A DNA stretch of 43,923 bases, taken from positions 1 to 43,923 of the forward strand of contig NZ_JAHWXY010000017.1 in assembly GCF_024281235.1 (NCBI RefSeq), in the 5' to 3' direction. The stretch is from Shinella daejeonensis (GTDB taxonomy: Bacteria; Pseudomonadota; Alphaproteobacteria; Rhizobiales; Rhizobiaceae). This document shows, in pieces, positions 10,517 to 19,837 of the stretch (within the stretch, counting starts at the first letter, position 1; each line of letters starts with the position of its first letter). A program made the position numbers and the translations under genes. Under the pieces are notes generated by a model. That model saw only the letters and a program-made list of their open reading frames with translations, was not told where the DNA came from and searched no databases.

Positions 10517-11365
10517 ATGACGCAACGCATTCAATCCTTCGATGAAATCACCCGGCATTATGATGCGGTGCTCTGTGATGTCTGGGGTGTCCTCCACAAC
10601 GGCGTCGAGGCTTTCGCGGCGGCCTCCGAGGCGCTGGCCGCGGCCCGGGCCGCCGGGCTTGCCGTCGTCCTCATCACCAATTCGCCCCGTCCCCATCCCG
10701 GCGTGAAGGCGCAGATCCGGGGCCTCGGCGTTCTGGACGCCGCCTATGACCGGATCGTCACCTCCGGCGATGTGACGCGGTCGCTGATCGCCGCCGGCCC
10801 GAGGAAGATCCATTTCATCGGTACGGAACGCGATCGGGCGCTGCTCGACGGGCTCGATGTCGAGCCGGTCGCGCCGGAGGCGGCGGAAATCATCGTCTGT
10901 GCGGGCCTGCGTGAAGACGAGATCGAGACGGCGGAAGATTATCGCGGCGAGTTGACGCCGCTTGCCGCGCGGGGGCTGCCCCTGATCTGCGCCAATCCCG
11001 ATCTCGTCGTCGAGCGCGGCCACAAGATCGTGCCCTGCGCCGGTGCGATCGCGGTTCTTTACGAACAAATCGGCGGAACGACGCGGATCGCCGGAAAGCC
11101 CCATCGCCCGATCTACGAGAGGTCGCTGGCCGAGGTGCGGGCGGTGCGGGGCGACGTCGCCCTAAATCGCATCGTGGCGATCGGCGACGGCATGCCGACG
11201 GACATCCGCGGCGCCGAAGCGGCGGGCCTCGACGTCGTCTATATATCGGGCGGTATCCACGCGGCGGAATATGTCGTCGACGGGCGAACCGACGAGGCGC
11301 GCCTTTCGGCGTTCCTCGCGCGCGAGAATGCGTCGCCGAAATGGTGGATGCCCCGGTTGCAGTGA
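10517..11365 (+). CDS. HAD-superfamily class IIA hydrolase (NagD-like)
   Basis: This 282-residue cytoplasmic phosphatase-like protein is of the NagD/class IIA HAD type. Motif I is DVWGVLHNG, with the nucleophile at Asp21. Motif II is ITNSPRP, and motif IV is IGDGMPTDIRGAEAAGLDVVYI near residue 230. A class IIA cap domain fills the middle. The substrate is unknown; related enzymes dephosphorylate small phosphate esters or nucleotides. The ATG at 10517 is chosen because it gives the family N-terminus; the longer frame upstream reads through promoter DNA. It sits 18 bases ahead of ribF, so the two are probably co-transcribed. Confidence 0.9.
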   Translation: MTQRIQSFDEITRHYDAVLCDVWGVLHNGVEAFAAASEALAAARAAGLAVVLITNSPRPHPGVKAQIRGLGVLDAAYDRIVTSGDVTRSLIAAGPRKIHFIGTERDRALLDGLDVEPVAPEAAEIIVCAGLREDEIETAEDYRGELTPLAARGLPLICANPDLVVERGHKIVPCAGAIAVLYEQIGGTTRIAGKPHRPIYERSLAEVRAVRGDVALNRIVAIGDGMPTDIRGAEAAGLDVVYISGGIHAAEYVVDGRTDEARLSAFLARENASPKWWMPRLQ

Positions 11366-11383
11366 CCGGACGGAGACGTTCCA

Positions 11384-12364
11384 ATGACCGTATTCCACCG
11401 GAACGCGACGAAGGGGCCTTTGCCGGAGCATCTGCGCGGCGGCGTGATCGCCATCGGCAATTTCGACGGCGTGCACCGCGGCCATCAGACCGTGCTGCAA
11501 CGGGCGCTGGACATTGCGGCCGAGCGCGGCGCACCCGCGCTCGTACTGACCTTCGAGCCGCATCCGCGCACCGTCTTCCGTCCGCAGACGCCCGTTTTCC
11601 GCCTGACGCCCGCGCCGTTGAAGGCGCGCATCCTCGAAGGCATGGGGTTTTCCGCGGTCATCGAATACCCCTTCGACCGGTCCTTCTCGGAGCTGTCGGC
11701 CGCCGGCTTCATCCGCGCGGTGCTGCTCGACTGGCTGCATGGCTCGCAGGTGGTCACCGGCTTCGATTTCCATTTCGGCAAGGGCCGGGAGGGCGGTCCG
11801 GCCTTCCTGATGGCGGCCGGCGAGGATAACGGCTTCGGCGTGACGCTGGTCGACGCCTTTCGCGACGAAAACGCGTCCGTCATTTCCTCCAGCTTCATCC
11901 GCAAGCTGGTCGGCGAGGGGGCGGTCGCCGAGGCGGCGGGCCAGCTCGGCTACCGTTATACCGTCGAGGCCGAGGTCATCGGCGGCAAGCGGCTTGGCCG
12001 CACCCTGGGGTATCCGACGGCCAATATGCAGCTTCCGCCGGAAACGGAACTGCGCAACGGGATCTACGCCGTGCGTTTCCGCCGACCCGATGGCAGCCAT
12101 TATGACGGCGTCGCCAGCTACGGCCGCCGGCCGACGGTCACGTCGAACGGAGCCCCCTTGCTCGAAACCTTCCTTTTCGACTTTTCCGGGGATCTCTACG
12201 GCGAAGTCGCTGCCGTTTCCTTCTTCGGGCACCTGCGCGACGAACTGAAATTCGACGGTCTCGATGCGCTTGTCGTGCAGATGAAGCGCGACGAGGAGGA
12301 GGCAAGGACGCTGCTTTCCGGCGTCAGGCCGCTCGGCGGCCTCGACCGGCGCCTCTGTTTCTGA
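11384..12364 (+). CDS. ribF: Bifunctional riboflavin kinase/FAD synthetase
   Basis: RibF converts riboflavin to FMN and then FAD. In the 326-residue product the N-terminal nucleotidyltransferase domain (about residues 15-190) shows GNFDGVHRGHQ and TFEPHPRTVFRP. The C-terminal riboflavin kinase domain (about 195-320) shows GKRLGRTLGYPTANM and NGIYAVRF. The length is normal. The ribosome site is a modest CGGAG upstream of the ATG. It follows the HAD hydrolase closely. A gap of nearly 290 bases separates it from ileS. Confidence 0.96.
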   Translation: MTVFHRNATKGPLPEHLRGGVIAIGNFDGVHRGHQTVLQRALDIAAERGAPALVLTFEPHPRTVFRPQTPVFRLTPAPLKARILEGMGFSAVIEYPFDRSFSELSAAGFIRAVLLDWLHGSQVVTGFDFHFGKGREGGPAFLMAAGEDNGFGVTLVDAFRDENASVISSSFIRKLVGEGAVAEAAGQLGYRYTVEAEVIGGKRLGRTLGYPTANMQLPPETELRNGIYAVRFRRPDGSHYDGVASYGRRPTVTSNGAPLLETFLFDFSGDLYGEVAAVSFFGHLRDELKFDGLDALVVQMKRDEEEARTLLSGVRPLGGLDRRLCF

Positions 12365-12507
12365 CCGCAAACGGTGTTGCCGTCTTTTCAAAGCGGCGAA
12401 AAACCCGTAAGACCGCGCCATGATGCTCGACCGGCTGACCATCGATCCGCGAATTATCGGCCCGGCCTTCCGCGCGCTCTGAGCGAGGCCGGAAGGTCCG
12501 GGATGAT

Positions 12508-12526
12508 GGACGTTCCGGAAACGTCC
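12508..12526. repeat. Short inverted repeat
   Basis: GGACGTT-CCGGA-AACGTCC is a perfect 7-bp stem with a 5-base loop in the ribF-ileS gap. It lacks a T-run, so it is a weak terminator candidate at best. Confidence 0.35.
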
Positions 12527-12540
12527 CCGCCGTCAGTGAA

Positions 12541-12586
12541 AGCATTTTCAGGAAAAGTGTGAAGCGGTTTTCCGTCCGGAAATGCG
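12541..12586. repeat. Rhizobiales-type palindromic intergenic repeat
   Basis: This is an imperfect palindrome: GCATTTTCAGGAAAA on the left, TTTTCCGTCCGGAAATGC on the right, and an inner GGAAAA/TTTTCC stem. I recognise the pattern, including GTGTGAAGCGGTTTTCC, as a dispersed repeat found between genes in many Rhizobiales genomes. No second copy is in this window, so that rests on memory. Confidence 0.6.
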
Positions 12587-12650
12587 AAAAGAAAATTGAC
12601 CCTGTTTTCCGCCTGCGCGGCGACCGCGCGATGAGACGATAGCCATACCC

Positions 12651-15566
12651 ATGACCGAAACGCCCGAAAAAGTCGATTATTCCTCCACCCTCTACCTGCC
12701 GCAGACGGACTTTCCGATGCGCGCCGGCCTGCCGCAGAAGGAGCCGGAGACGGTCGCCCGCTGGCAGAAGATGGGCCTTTACAAGCAGCTGCGCGCCTCG
12801 GCCGCCGGCCGCGAGAAATTCGTGCTGCACGACGGCCCGCCCTATGCCAATGGCAACATCCATATCGGCCATGCGCTGAACAAGATCCTGAAGGACGTCA
12901 TCACCCGCTCCTTCCAGATGCGCGGCCGCGATGCCAATTACGTGCCCGGCTGGGATTGCCACGGCCTGCCGATCGAATGGAAGATCGAGGAGAAATACCG
13001 CGAGAAGGGCAAGAACAAGGACGAGGTTCCGGTCAACGAATTCCGCCGGGAATGCCGCGACTTCGCCGCCGAATGGATCCAGATCCAGACGCAGGAGTTC
13101 AAGCGCCTCGGCATCGAGGGCGACTTCGACAATCCCTATACGACGATGAACTTCCACGCCGAAGCCCGCATCGCCGGCGAACTCCTGAAGATCGCCAGAT
13201 CCGGCCAGCTCTACCGCGGCTCCAAGCCGATCATGTGGTCGGTGGTCGAGCGCACGGCGCTGGCCGAGGCGGAAGTCGAATATCAGGACTACGAAAGCGA
13301 CACGATCTGGGTGAAGTTCCCGGTCGTGGAGGGCGGGGACGACCTCAAGGGCAATTTCATCGTCATCTGGACCACCACGCCCTGGACGATCCCCGGCAAC
13401 CGCGCCATCGCTTTTTCGTCGCGCTATGCCTATGGCCTCTATGAGGTGACGGCGGCGGAAAACGCCTTTGGCCCGCAGCCGGGCGAAAAGCTGGTCTTCG
13501 CCAAGCGGCTTGCCGATGACTGCGCGGCCAAGGCCAAGGTGACGCTCGCGCTCCTGCGCGATCTCGATCCGTCGGAGCTTGACGGCGTCACCTGCGATCA
13601 TCCGCTGAAGGGTTTTGGCGGCGGCTACGATTTCAAGGTTCCGCTTCTCGACGGTGACCACGTCACCGACGACGCCGGCACCGGCTTCGTGCACACCGCC
13701 CCCGGCCATGGCCGCGAGGACTTCGACGCCTGGATGGCCGAGGCCCGCAATCTGGAGGCGCGGGGCATCTCCTCGAAGATCCCCTTCACCGTCGACGACG
13801 CCGGTTTCTATACCGCCGACGCGCCCGGCTTCGGCCCGGATCGCGACGGCGGCGCGGCGCGGGTGATCGACGACAAGGGCAAGAAGGGCGACGCCAACGA
13901 TGCGGTCATCAAGGCGCTGATCGCCGCCGACCGCCTCTTCGCGCGCGGCCGGCTGAAGCACACCTACCCCCATTCCTGGCGCTCCAAGAAGCCGGTGATC
14001 TTCCGCAATACGCCGCAATGGTTCGTCTATATGGACAAGGACCTTTCGGACGGGACGACGCTGCGCACGCGCGCGCTCGCCGCCATCGACGACACCCGCT
14101 TCGTGCCGTCCGCCGGCCAGAACCGGCTGCGCGCCATGATCGAGAGCCGCCCCGACTGGGTGCTGTCGCGCCAGCGCGCCTGGGGCGTGCCCATCGCCAT
14201 CTTCGCCGACGAGAAGGGCGAGATCCTCGTGGACGAGGCGGTCAACGCCCGCATCCTCGAAGCCTTCGAGCAGGAAGGGGCCGACGCCTGGTTTGCGGAG
14301 GGGGCGAAAGAACGCTTCCTCGGCGGAAATCACGATGCCGATCGCTGGCATCAGGTCATGGACATCCTCGACGTCTGGTTCGATTCAGGCTCGACCCACA
14401 CCTTCACCCTCGAAGACCGCCCGGACCTGAAGTGGCCGGCCGACGTCTATCTCGAAGGCTCCGACCAGCATCGCGGCTGGTTCCATTCCTCGCTTCTCGA
14501 AAGCTGCGCCACGCGCGGCCGCGCGCCCTATGACGCCGTCGTCACCCATGGCTTCACCATGGACGAGAAGGGCGAGAAGATGTCGAAGTCGAAGGGCAAT
14601 GTCGTCTCGCCGCAGGACGTGATGAAGGAATCGGGCGCCGATATCCTCAGGCTCTGGGTGATGACCACCGACTATTGGGAAGACCAGCGGCTCGGCAAGA
14701 CGATCATCCAGACCAATATCGACGCCTACCGGAAGCTTCGCAACACCGTCCGCTGGATGCTCGGCACGCTCGCCCATGACACGGGAGAGGATGTCCCCCA
14801 CGCCGACCTGCCGGAACTGGAACGGCTGATGCTGCACCGGCTGTTCGAACTCGACGCGCAGGTGCGCGAAGGTTACGACGCCTTCGACTTCAAGAAGATC
14901 GCCCGCGCGCTGATCGATTTCTCGAATGTCGAACTGTCGGCCTTCTATTTCGACGTGCGCAAGGATGCGCTTTACTGCGACGCGCCGTCCTCGCTCAAGC
15001 GCCGCGCGGCGCTTTCGACGATCCGCAGGATCTTCGAATGCCTCGTCACCTGGCTGGCGCCGATGCTGCCCTTCACCATGGAGGAGGCATGGCTGTCCCG
15101 GAAGCCCGAGGCGGTTTCCGTGCATCTGGAACAGTTCCCGGCGGTTCCCGCCGAATGGCGCAACGATGCGCTTCAGGCGAAATGGGAGAAAATCCGCGAC
15201 GTCCGTTCGGTCGTCACCGGCGCGCTGGAGATCGAGCGGCGCGAGAAGCGCATCGGCGCTTCGCTGGAAGCCGCCCCGGTCGTCCATATCGCCGATCCGG
15301 AACTGATCGCGGCCCTCGAAGGCGAGGATTTCGCGGAAATCTGCATCACCTCGGCGATCACGGTCGTTGCCGGCGACGGTCCGGCCACGGCCTTCCGTCT
15401 GGCCGATGTGGCGAAGGTCTCCGTCGAGCCGAAGCTTGCCGAAGGCCGCAAATGCGCCCGCTCCTGGCGTATCACGACGGATATCGGTTCCGATCCGGAC
15501 TATCCGGACGTCTCGGCGCGGGACGCCGCGGCGCTGCGTGAACTCGGTTTCCGGCGCGCTGCCTGA
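12651..15566 (+). CDS. ileS: Isoleucyl-tRNA synthetase
   Basis: This large class Ia synthetase charges tRNA-Ile and edits mischarged valine. In the 971-residue product the HIGH motif is at residues 71-74 ([10 protein letters not shown]), a large CP1 editing domain lies at about 190-420 ([25 protein letters not shown]), and KMSKS is at 643-647. At the C-terminus the zinc-binding region is degenerate: Cys935 remains in [13 protein letters not shown], but the partner cysteines of the E. coli protein are gone. I believe this is usual in alphaproteobacteria. No strong ribosome site is visible before the ATG. It probably starts its own transcript after the intergenic repeats. Confidence 0.97.
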   Translation: MTETPEKVDYSSTLYLPQTDFPMRAGLPQKEPETVARWQKMGLYKQLRASAAGREKFVLHDGPPYANGNIHIGHALNKILKDVITRSFQMRGRDANYVPGWDCHGLPIEWKIEEKYREKGKNKDEVPVNEFRRECRDFAAEWIQIQTQEFKRLGIEGDFDNPYTTMNFHAEARIAGELLKIARSGQLYRGSKPIMWSVVERTALAEAEVEYQDYESDTIWVKFPVVEGGDDLKGNFIVIWTTTPWTIPGNRAIAFSSRYAYGLYEVTAAENAFGPQPGEKLVFAKRLADDCAAKAKVTLALLRDLDPSELDGVTCDHPLKGFGGGYDFKVPLLDGDHVTDDAGTGFVHTAPGHGREDFDAWMAEARNLEARGISSKIPFTVDDAGFYTADAPGFGPDRDGGAARVIDDKGKKGDANDAVIKALIAADRLFARGRLKHTYPHSWRSKKPVIFRNTPQWFVYMDKDLSDGTTLRTRALAAIDDTRFVPSAGQNRLRAMIESRPDWVLSRQRAWGVPIAIFADEKGEILVDEAVNARILEAFEQEGADAWFAEGAKERFLGGNHDADRWHQVMDILDVWFDSGSTHTFTLEDRPDLKWPADVYLEGSDQHRGWFHSSLLESCATRGRAPYDAVVTHGFTMDEKGEKMSKSKGNVVSPQDVMKESGADILRLWVMTTDYWEDQRLGKTIIQTNIDAYRKLRNTVRWMLGTLAHDTGEDVPHADLPELERLMLHRLFELDAQVREGYDAFDFKKIARALIDFSNVELSAFYFDVRKDALYCDAPSSLKRRAALSTIRRIFECLVTWLAPMLPFTMEEAWLSRKPEAVSVHLEQFPAVPAEWRNDALQAKWEKIRDVRSVVTGALEIERREKRIGASLEAAPVVHIADPELIAALEGEDFAEICITSAITVVAGDGPATAFRLADVAKVSVEPKLAEGRKCARSWRITTDIGSDPDYPDVSARDAAALRELGFRRAA

Positions 15567-15612
15567 CGGCGGCCGCCTGTTGACGGCCGGGATTTTTCGG
15601 ACCCCGGCCGCC

Positions 15613-15639
15613 GCCGGACGAATTGCGCTTGCGTCCGGC
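15613..15639. other. GC hairpin downstream of ileS
   Basis: GCCGGAC (15613-15619) can pair with GTCCGGC (15633-15639) across a 13-base loop, 46 bases after the ileS stop. A second stem GAAAAT/ATTTTC follows at 15657-15675. Neither has a clear T-run. They may attenuate or terminate transcription. Confidence 0.35.
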
Positions 15640-15747
15640 ATCCGCTATTGCTGCCTGAAAATGGTCGGAATTTTCCGCCATGGGACGGCGTTCCCGCTCC
15701 CTGTGGAGCATGGTTGCGCCGGCCCAGCTGGAAGGATGTTCATCGGA

Positions 15748-16359
15748 ATGACGCGGAATTATCGAGTGCATGGCGGGCTTCTCGGTCTGATCGGCGGCGG
15801 GATGCTCCTGACCGGCTGCATGGGGCCGACCTATGGCACCGGCAAGACGGCGGGCGAACAATTGGTCGAGGATATCGGCAGCATCGCCAGCATTGCGCCG
15901 GACAACACCGAGGCCCGCAAGATCAAATACCAGCCGCGCGGCTCGCTGGTGGTGCCGAAGACCACGGAGACCGCGCTTGTCGCGCCGCAGCCCTCGCTTG
16001 CCGACAAGGACAACGGCCAATGGGTCGAAGGCCCGGAGGAAATGCGCGAGCGCCTGCGCGCGGAGGCGACCGCCAATCAGGACGACCCGAGCTACCGTTC
16101 GCCGCTGATCACCCAGCATGCGACGGGGCGCAAGCTTTCGGCCGCCGAACAGCAGCAGGCCTATCGCGATGCGCGCAAGTTGCAGATGGGGACCTATTCG
16201 GACAAACGCCGCTACCTGAGCGATCCGCCGCTGGACTATCGCCGTCTCGCCGAGGAAGATCAGGCCAATCTCGGCGAACCCGAGAAGGACAAGGAGCGTC
16301 GCCGCAGGAAGGAAGCGCAGGCAGAAGCCAAGGGCGGCTCCAAGTGGTGGCCTTTCTGA
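15748..16359 (+). CDS. Putative outer-membrane lipoprotein of unknown function
   Basis: This 203-residue exported protein starts with a basic segment (MTRNYRVHG), a hydrophobic stretch and a lipobox LLTGC at about residues 20-24. It should therefore be lipidated and anchored at the cell envelope. The mature part is polar, with QPRGSLVVPK and a charged, Arg/Lys-rich C-terminus ending KWWPF. I cannot assign a family with confidence. The ATG at 15748 fits a GGAAGG ribosome site about 10 bases upstream; an ATG at 15736 would overlap that site. It lies just 7 bases before the GNAT gene. Confidence 0.85.
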   Translation: MTRNYRVHGGLLGLIGGGMLLTGCMGPTYGTGKTAGEQLVEDIGSIASIAPDNTEARKIKYQPRGSLVVPKTTETALVAPQPSLADKDNGQWVEGPEEMRERLRAEATANQDDPSYRSPLITQHATGRKLSAAEQQQAYRDARKLQMGTYSDKRRYLSDPPLDYRRLAEEDQANLGEPEKDKERRRRKEAQAEAKGGSKWWPF

Positions 16360-16366
16360 GCGCTCC

Positions 16367-16849
16367 ATGACCTATAGCATCCGCCCGGCGACGGCCGGGG
16401 ACGCCGCCACGATCCTGCGGTTCATCCGCGAACTGGCGGATTACGAAAAGGCGCTGCATGAGGTCGAGGCGACGGAAGCGACCGTCACCGCCTCGCTGTT
16501 CGGCCCGGATTCCGTGACGCGCGCGGTGATCTGCGAAGCGGCGGACGGCGCGCCGGCGGGTTTCGCCGTCTGGTTCAAGACCTATTCCACCTGGCAGGCG
16601 AAGAACGGCCTCTATCTGGAGGATCTCTATGTGACGCCGGCCCATCGCGGCGCGGGGGTCGGAAAACGCCTGTTGCGCCATCTCGCGCGGATCGCTGTCG
16701 CGGAGGGCTGCGGGCGCTTCGAGTGGAGCGTTCTCGACTGGAACACACCGGCCATCCGTGTCTATGATGCTGTCGGCGCCGAGCCGCAGGCGGAGTGGAT
16801 CCGCTACCGTCTTTCAGGGGAAAAGCTGAGGAACTTCGCGGACGGCTGA
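16367..16849 (+). CDS. GNAT-family N-acetyltransferase (diamine/thialysine type)
   Basis: This 160-residue cytoplasmic acetyltransferase uses acetyl-CoA. The coenzyme-binding motif is RGAGVGKRLLRHLA, following the strand GLYLEDLYVTPAHRG, and WNTPAIRVYDAVGA lies near the C-terminus. The spacing and the FIRELADYEKALHEVEA opening recall the spermidine/thialysine acetyltransferase branch, so an amine is the likely acceptor; that is inference. It begins 7 bases after the lipoprotein stop and converges on tadA with a 6-base gap. Confidence 0.9.
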   Translation: MTYSIRPATAGDAATILRFIRELADYEKALHEVEATEATVTASLFGPDSVTRAVICEAADGAPAGFAVWFKTYSTWQAKNGLYLEDLYVTPAHRGAGVGKRLLRHLARIAVAEGCGRFEWSVLDWNTPAIRVYDAVGAEPQAEWIRYRLSGEKLRNFADG

Positions 16850-16855
16850 GCCCTG

Positions 16856-17317
16856 TCAGCCCGGCGCGCGCCGTTCCCTGAAGAAGGCCTTGAGGATTTC
16901 GGCCGCCGCCATGCCGTCGATACCGGAATAGACGTCGGGCGCGTGATGGCAGGCAGGTTGCGCGAAGAAGCGCACGCCGTTGTCGACCGCGCCGCCTTTC
17001 GGATCCTCCGCGCCATAATAAAGCCTGCGGATGCGGGCGAAGGATATGGCGGCGGCGCACATGGTGCAGGGTTCCAGCGTCACATAGAGGTCCGCGCCGG
17101 AAAGACGCTCCCGGCCGAGTTCGCGCGCGGCGGCGCGGATGACGGCGATCTCGGCATGTGCGGTGACGTCGTTATCCTCGCGGGTGCGGTTTCCCGCGCG
17201 CGCCACGACGCGGCCGTCGAGCACCAGCGCCGCGCCGATCGGCACTTCGTCGCGCAATCCGGCTGCGCGGGCTTCGGCAAGCGCGATCTCCATGAAGCGA
17301 TTTGTCATGGCCGGCAC
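16856..17317 (-). CDS. tadA: tRNA-specific adenosine deaminase
   Basis: TadA deaminates adenosine 34 of tRNA-Arg to inosine, allowing wobble decoding. The 153-residue protein shows the zinc deaminase signature: HAE at residues 54-56 (zinc ligand His54, proton shuttle Glu56) and PCTMC with ligands Cys84 and Cys87. FARIRRLYYGAEDPKGGAVDNG supports tRNA rather than free-base deaminase. The start is uncertain. GTG at 17317 has AGAGGA at ideal spacing, while an ATG three codons later (17308) gives the more usual MTNRFMEIAL start. It is divergent from rluB. Confidence 0.94.
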   Translation of the reverse strand: MPAMTNRFMEIALAEARAAGLRDEVPIGAALVLDGRVVARAGNRTREDNDVTAHAEIAVIRAAARELGRERLSGADLYVTLEPCTMCAAAISFARIRRLYYGAEDPKGGAVDNGVRFFAQPACHHAPDVYSGIDGMAAAEILKAFFRERRAPG

Positions 17318-17378
17318 GAATTCCTCTTAACCCCGGACGCCTGACCTGATAGGACACGGCAAAACGCAGGCAGCACAA

Positions 17379-19184
17379 ATGACATCCAAAGACAAGCCAA
17401 AACGGCCGGGCGGCAAGCCCTCGGGCCGGGATCACAAGCCGCGCGGCGCTTCGGCCGCGCCCGGCAAGAAGCCCTTTTCGGGCGCAAAACCCGCCGCGGC
17501 CAGGAATGGCGAGCGGACGGGCAAGCCGTTTTCCGGCAAGCCCGCGGCCGGCCGTGGCGAGAAAGCCGAAAGGCCCGCTCCCGCGGCGGCCGGCGGCGAT
17601 GCCGCGCTTGCGCCCGAACGCATCTCCAAGCTACTCGCCCGCGCGGGCATCGCCTCGCGCCGCGATATCGAGCGGATGATCATGGAGGGGCGTGTCAGCC
17701 TCAACGGCAAGATCCTGGAGACGCCGGTCGTCAACGCGACCTTCGCCGACCAGATCGAAGTGGACGGCGAGCGTATTCGCGGCATCGAGCGCACCCGCCT
17801 CTGGCTCTATCACAAGCCGGCCGGCCTGGTCACCACCAACGCCGATCCGGAGGGTCGCCCGACGGTGTTCGAGAACCTGCCGGAAGACCTGCCGCGGGTG
17901 ATCTCCATCGGCCGCCTCGACATCAATACCGAAGGCCTGCTGCTGCTCACCAACGACGGCGGGCTTGCCCGCGTCCTGGAACTGCCGACCACCGGCTGGT
18001 TGCGCCGCTACCGGGTGCGCGCCCATGGCAAGATCGAACAGGCGCAGCTCGATACGCTGAAGGAGGGCATCGCCGTCGACGGCGTGCTCTACGGCGCGAT
18101 CGACGCGACGCTCGACAAGGTGCAGGGATCGAACGTCTGGCTGACGCTCGCGCTACGTGAAGGCAAGAACCGCGAGGTCAAGAACGTGCTCGGTTCGCTG
18201 GGTCTGGAGGTCAACCGGCTGATCCGGCTTTCCTACGGTCCGTTCCAGCTCGGCGACCTGCCGGAAGGCCAGGCGCAGGAAATCCGTGGCCGGACGCTTC
18301 GCGACCAGCTCGGCCCCCGGCTGGTGGAAGAGGCGAAAGCCAATTTCGACGCGCCGCTTTTCGACGGCCCGCAGGCCCTGTCCGAGGAAGAACCCGTCCG
18401 CAAGGCGAAGCCGGCCGGAGAGACGGCGGGCCGGGAATGGGGCGGCCCCGCCAGGCGGGCCGACCGCCGCGAGCCCGCGCGTGACCGGCTCGATACGAAG
18501 CGCGACGACCGTTTCCCCGCCAAGCGCGGGGAAGGCCGGGATCGCGACGACCGCTTCGAGGATCGTCCAAAGGCGCGGCCGCCCGCTGGTACGCGCAGGT
18601 CCAATGTCTGGATGGCGCCCGGTGCGCGCCCGGTCGCCGAACGGAAGGCTGAAGAGGCCGACGGCCCGAAGCGCGAGCCGCGCCTCCGCCCCGAGGGTGC
18701 GCCGAAGACGAAGCGTTACGGCCGCACGGCCGAGGGAACCCTGACGAAATCGGCGCGGAAATTCGATCCCGACCACAAGGGGCCGGCGAGGCCCCGCCCG
18801 CAAGGCGGCGCCGCGATGCCGCCGCGGGTCTTGAAGACCCGCGACGAGGACGGGGAATGGATCCGCGCCGGCGAACCGGAGCCGCAGAGGGACGAGGGTG
18901 GCTTTGGCCGCAAGCGGTCGCCCGGTGGCGAGGGTCGCGGTCCCCGCGATTTCGGCGATCGGCCGCCCCGCAGTGAACGCGCGCCGCGCGCCGAGGGCGA
19001 GCGCTCCTTCGGCGACCGTCCGCCGCGCCGCGAGGGCGCAAAGCCGTTCGGAAACTCCGGCAAGCCCTCTGGCGGCCGGCCCGACAAACCCATGGGCGGC
19101 AAACCTTCCGGCGGCAAGCCCGGTGGAAGACCCTTCGGCGGCAAGCCGGCCGGGGGCGGCCGTCCGCGCGGGCGGGGCAAGTAA
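17379..19184 (+). CDS. rluB: Ribosomal large subunit pseudouridine synthase B, long-tailed
   Basis: RluB makes a pseudouridine in 23S rRNA. An N-terminal basic Gly/Pro/Lys tail (1-80) is followed by an S4 RNA-binding domain (about 85-130, RISKLLARAGIASRRDIERMI) and the RsuA-type catalytic domain, with catalytic Asp181 in GRLDINTEGLLLLTNDG and the family motif REGKNREVKNVLGSLGLEVNRLIR. After about residue 330 comes a roughly 270-residue disordered tail rich in Arg, Gly, Pro, Asp and Lys, with repeated GDRPPR and GGKPSGG-like units. E. coli RluB is about half this length. The gene runs almost directly into rsmD (6-base gap). Confidence 0.93.
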   Translation: MTSKDKPKRPGGKPSGRDHKPRGASAAPGKKPFSGAKPAAARNGERTGKPFSGKPAAGRGEKAERPAPAAAGGDAALAPERISKLLARAGIASRRDIERMIMEGRVSLNGKILETPVVNATFADQIEVDGERIRGIERTRLWLYHKPAGLVTTNADPEGRPTVFENLPEDLPRVISIGRLDINTEGLLLLTNDGGLARVLELPTTGWLRRYRVRAHGKIEQAQLDTLKEGIAVDGVLYGAIDATLDKVQGSNVWLTLALREGKNREVKNVLGSLGLEVNRLIRLSYGPFQLGDLPEGQAQEIRGRTLRDQLGPRLVEEAKANFDAPLFDGPQALSEEEPVRKAKPAGETAGREWGGPARRADRREPARDRLDTKRDDRFPAKRGEGRDRDDRFEDRPKARPPAGTRRSNVWMAPGARPVAERKAEEADGPKREPRLRPEGAPKTKRYGRTAEGTLTKSARKFDPDHKGPARPRPQGGAAMPPRVLKTRDEDGEWIRAGEPEPQRDEGGFGRKRSPGGEGRGPRDFGDRPPRSERAPRAEGERSFGDRPPRREGAKPFGNSGKPSGGRPDKPMGGKPSGGKPGGRPFGGKPAGGGRPRGRGK

Positions 19185-19190
19185 CCGGTC

Positions 19191-19751
19191 GTGCGGATCG
19201 TCGGTGGAGAGTTTCGCGGGCGCACGCTTGCCGCGCCGCGCTCGGATGCGATCCGGCCGACCTCCGACCGGACGCGCGAAAGCCTGTTCAACATTCTCGC
19301 CCACGCCTATCCCGAAGCGCTGGACGGCGGCCGGGTCCTCGATCTGTTCGCCGGCACCGGCGCGGTGGGGCTTGAGGCCCTGTCGCGCGGCGCGCGCGCG
19401 GCGCTGTTCGTGGAACAGGGCGTCGAGGGGCGCGGGCTGCTGCATTCCAATATCGAGGCGCTCGGGGTGATCGGCCGGGCGAAGATTTTTCGCCGCGACG
19501 CCACCGCGCTGGGCGGCGTCGGCACGATGGAGCCCTTCGATCTGCTCTTCGCCGATCCGCCCTATGGCAAGGGTCTCGGCGAACGGGCGCTCGATGCGGC
19601 GGCGCGTGGCGGCTGGCTCGTCGATGGCGCTCTTGCGATCCTGGAAGAGCGGGCCGATATTCAGCCCGCCGCCATAGACGGTTTCGCCCTGCTTGACGAA
19701 CGCGGTTTCGGCGATACACGCATGCATTTCTATCGTTACCGGGCCGGCTAG
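19191..19751 (+). CDS. rsmD: 16S rRNA (guanine(966)-N2)-methyltransferase
   Basis: RsmD methylates G966 of 16S rRNA using S-adenosylmethionine. The 186-residue protein opens with MRIVGGEFRGRTL and has PTSDRTRESLFNIL, the SAM-binding loop VLDLFAGTGAVGLEALSRGA near residue 47, and the catalytic DPPY at residues 122-125. The start codon is GTG at 19191; the N-terminus there matches the family, and no earlier start is possible without entering rluB. The pairing with rluB groups two rRNA modification enzymes in one transcript. Confidence 0.95.
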   Translation: MRIVGGEFRGRTLAAPRSDAIRPTSDRTRESLFNILAHAYPEALDGGRVLDLFAGTGAVGLEALSRGARAALFVEQGVEGRGLLHSNIEALGVIGRAKIFRRDATALGGVGTMEPFDLLFADPPYGKGLGERALDAAARGGWLVDGALAILEERADIQPAAIDGFALLDERGFGDTRMHFYRYRAG

Positions 19752-19765
19752 AGCGGGATCCGCCC

Positions 19766-19809
19766 GGATCGATGAATTCAGGCCGGTTGCCCCGGATTCA
19801 TCGCGATCC
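19766..19809. repeat. Imperfect intergenic palindrome
   Basis: GGATC and GATGAATTC on the left face GGATTCATC and GATCC on the right across a short central loop. It occupies most of the rsmD-patatin gap and overlaps an upstream in-frame ATG (19772), which argues against that ATG being the real start. Confidence 0.5.
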
Positions 19810-19837
19810 AGAGCCCGTGCCCGAGGCAAGTCCGCCG

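Noticed and set aside
12420..12482. A 20-codon ATG frame between ribF and ileS
   Set aside because: Too short to judge, without a clear ribosome site and with no recognised relative.
12324..14351. A 675-codon minus-strand open frame
   Set aside because: Antisense to ileS, with no family signature.
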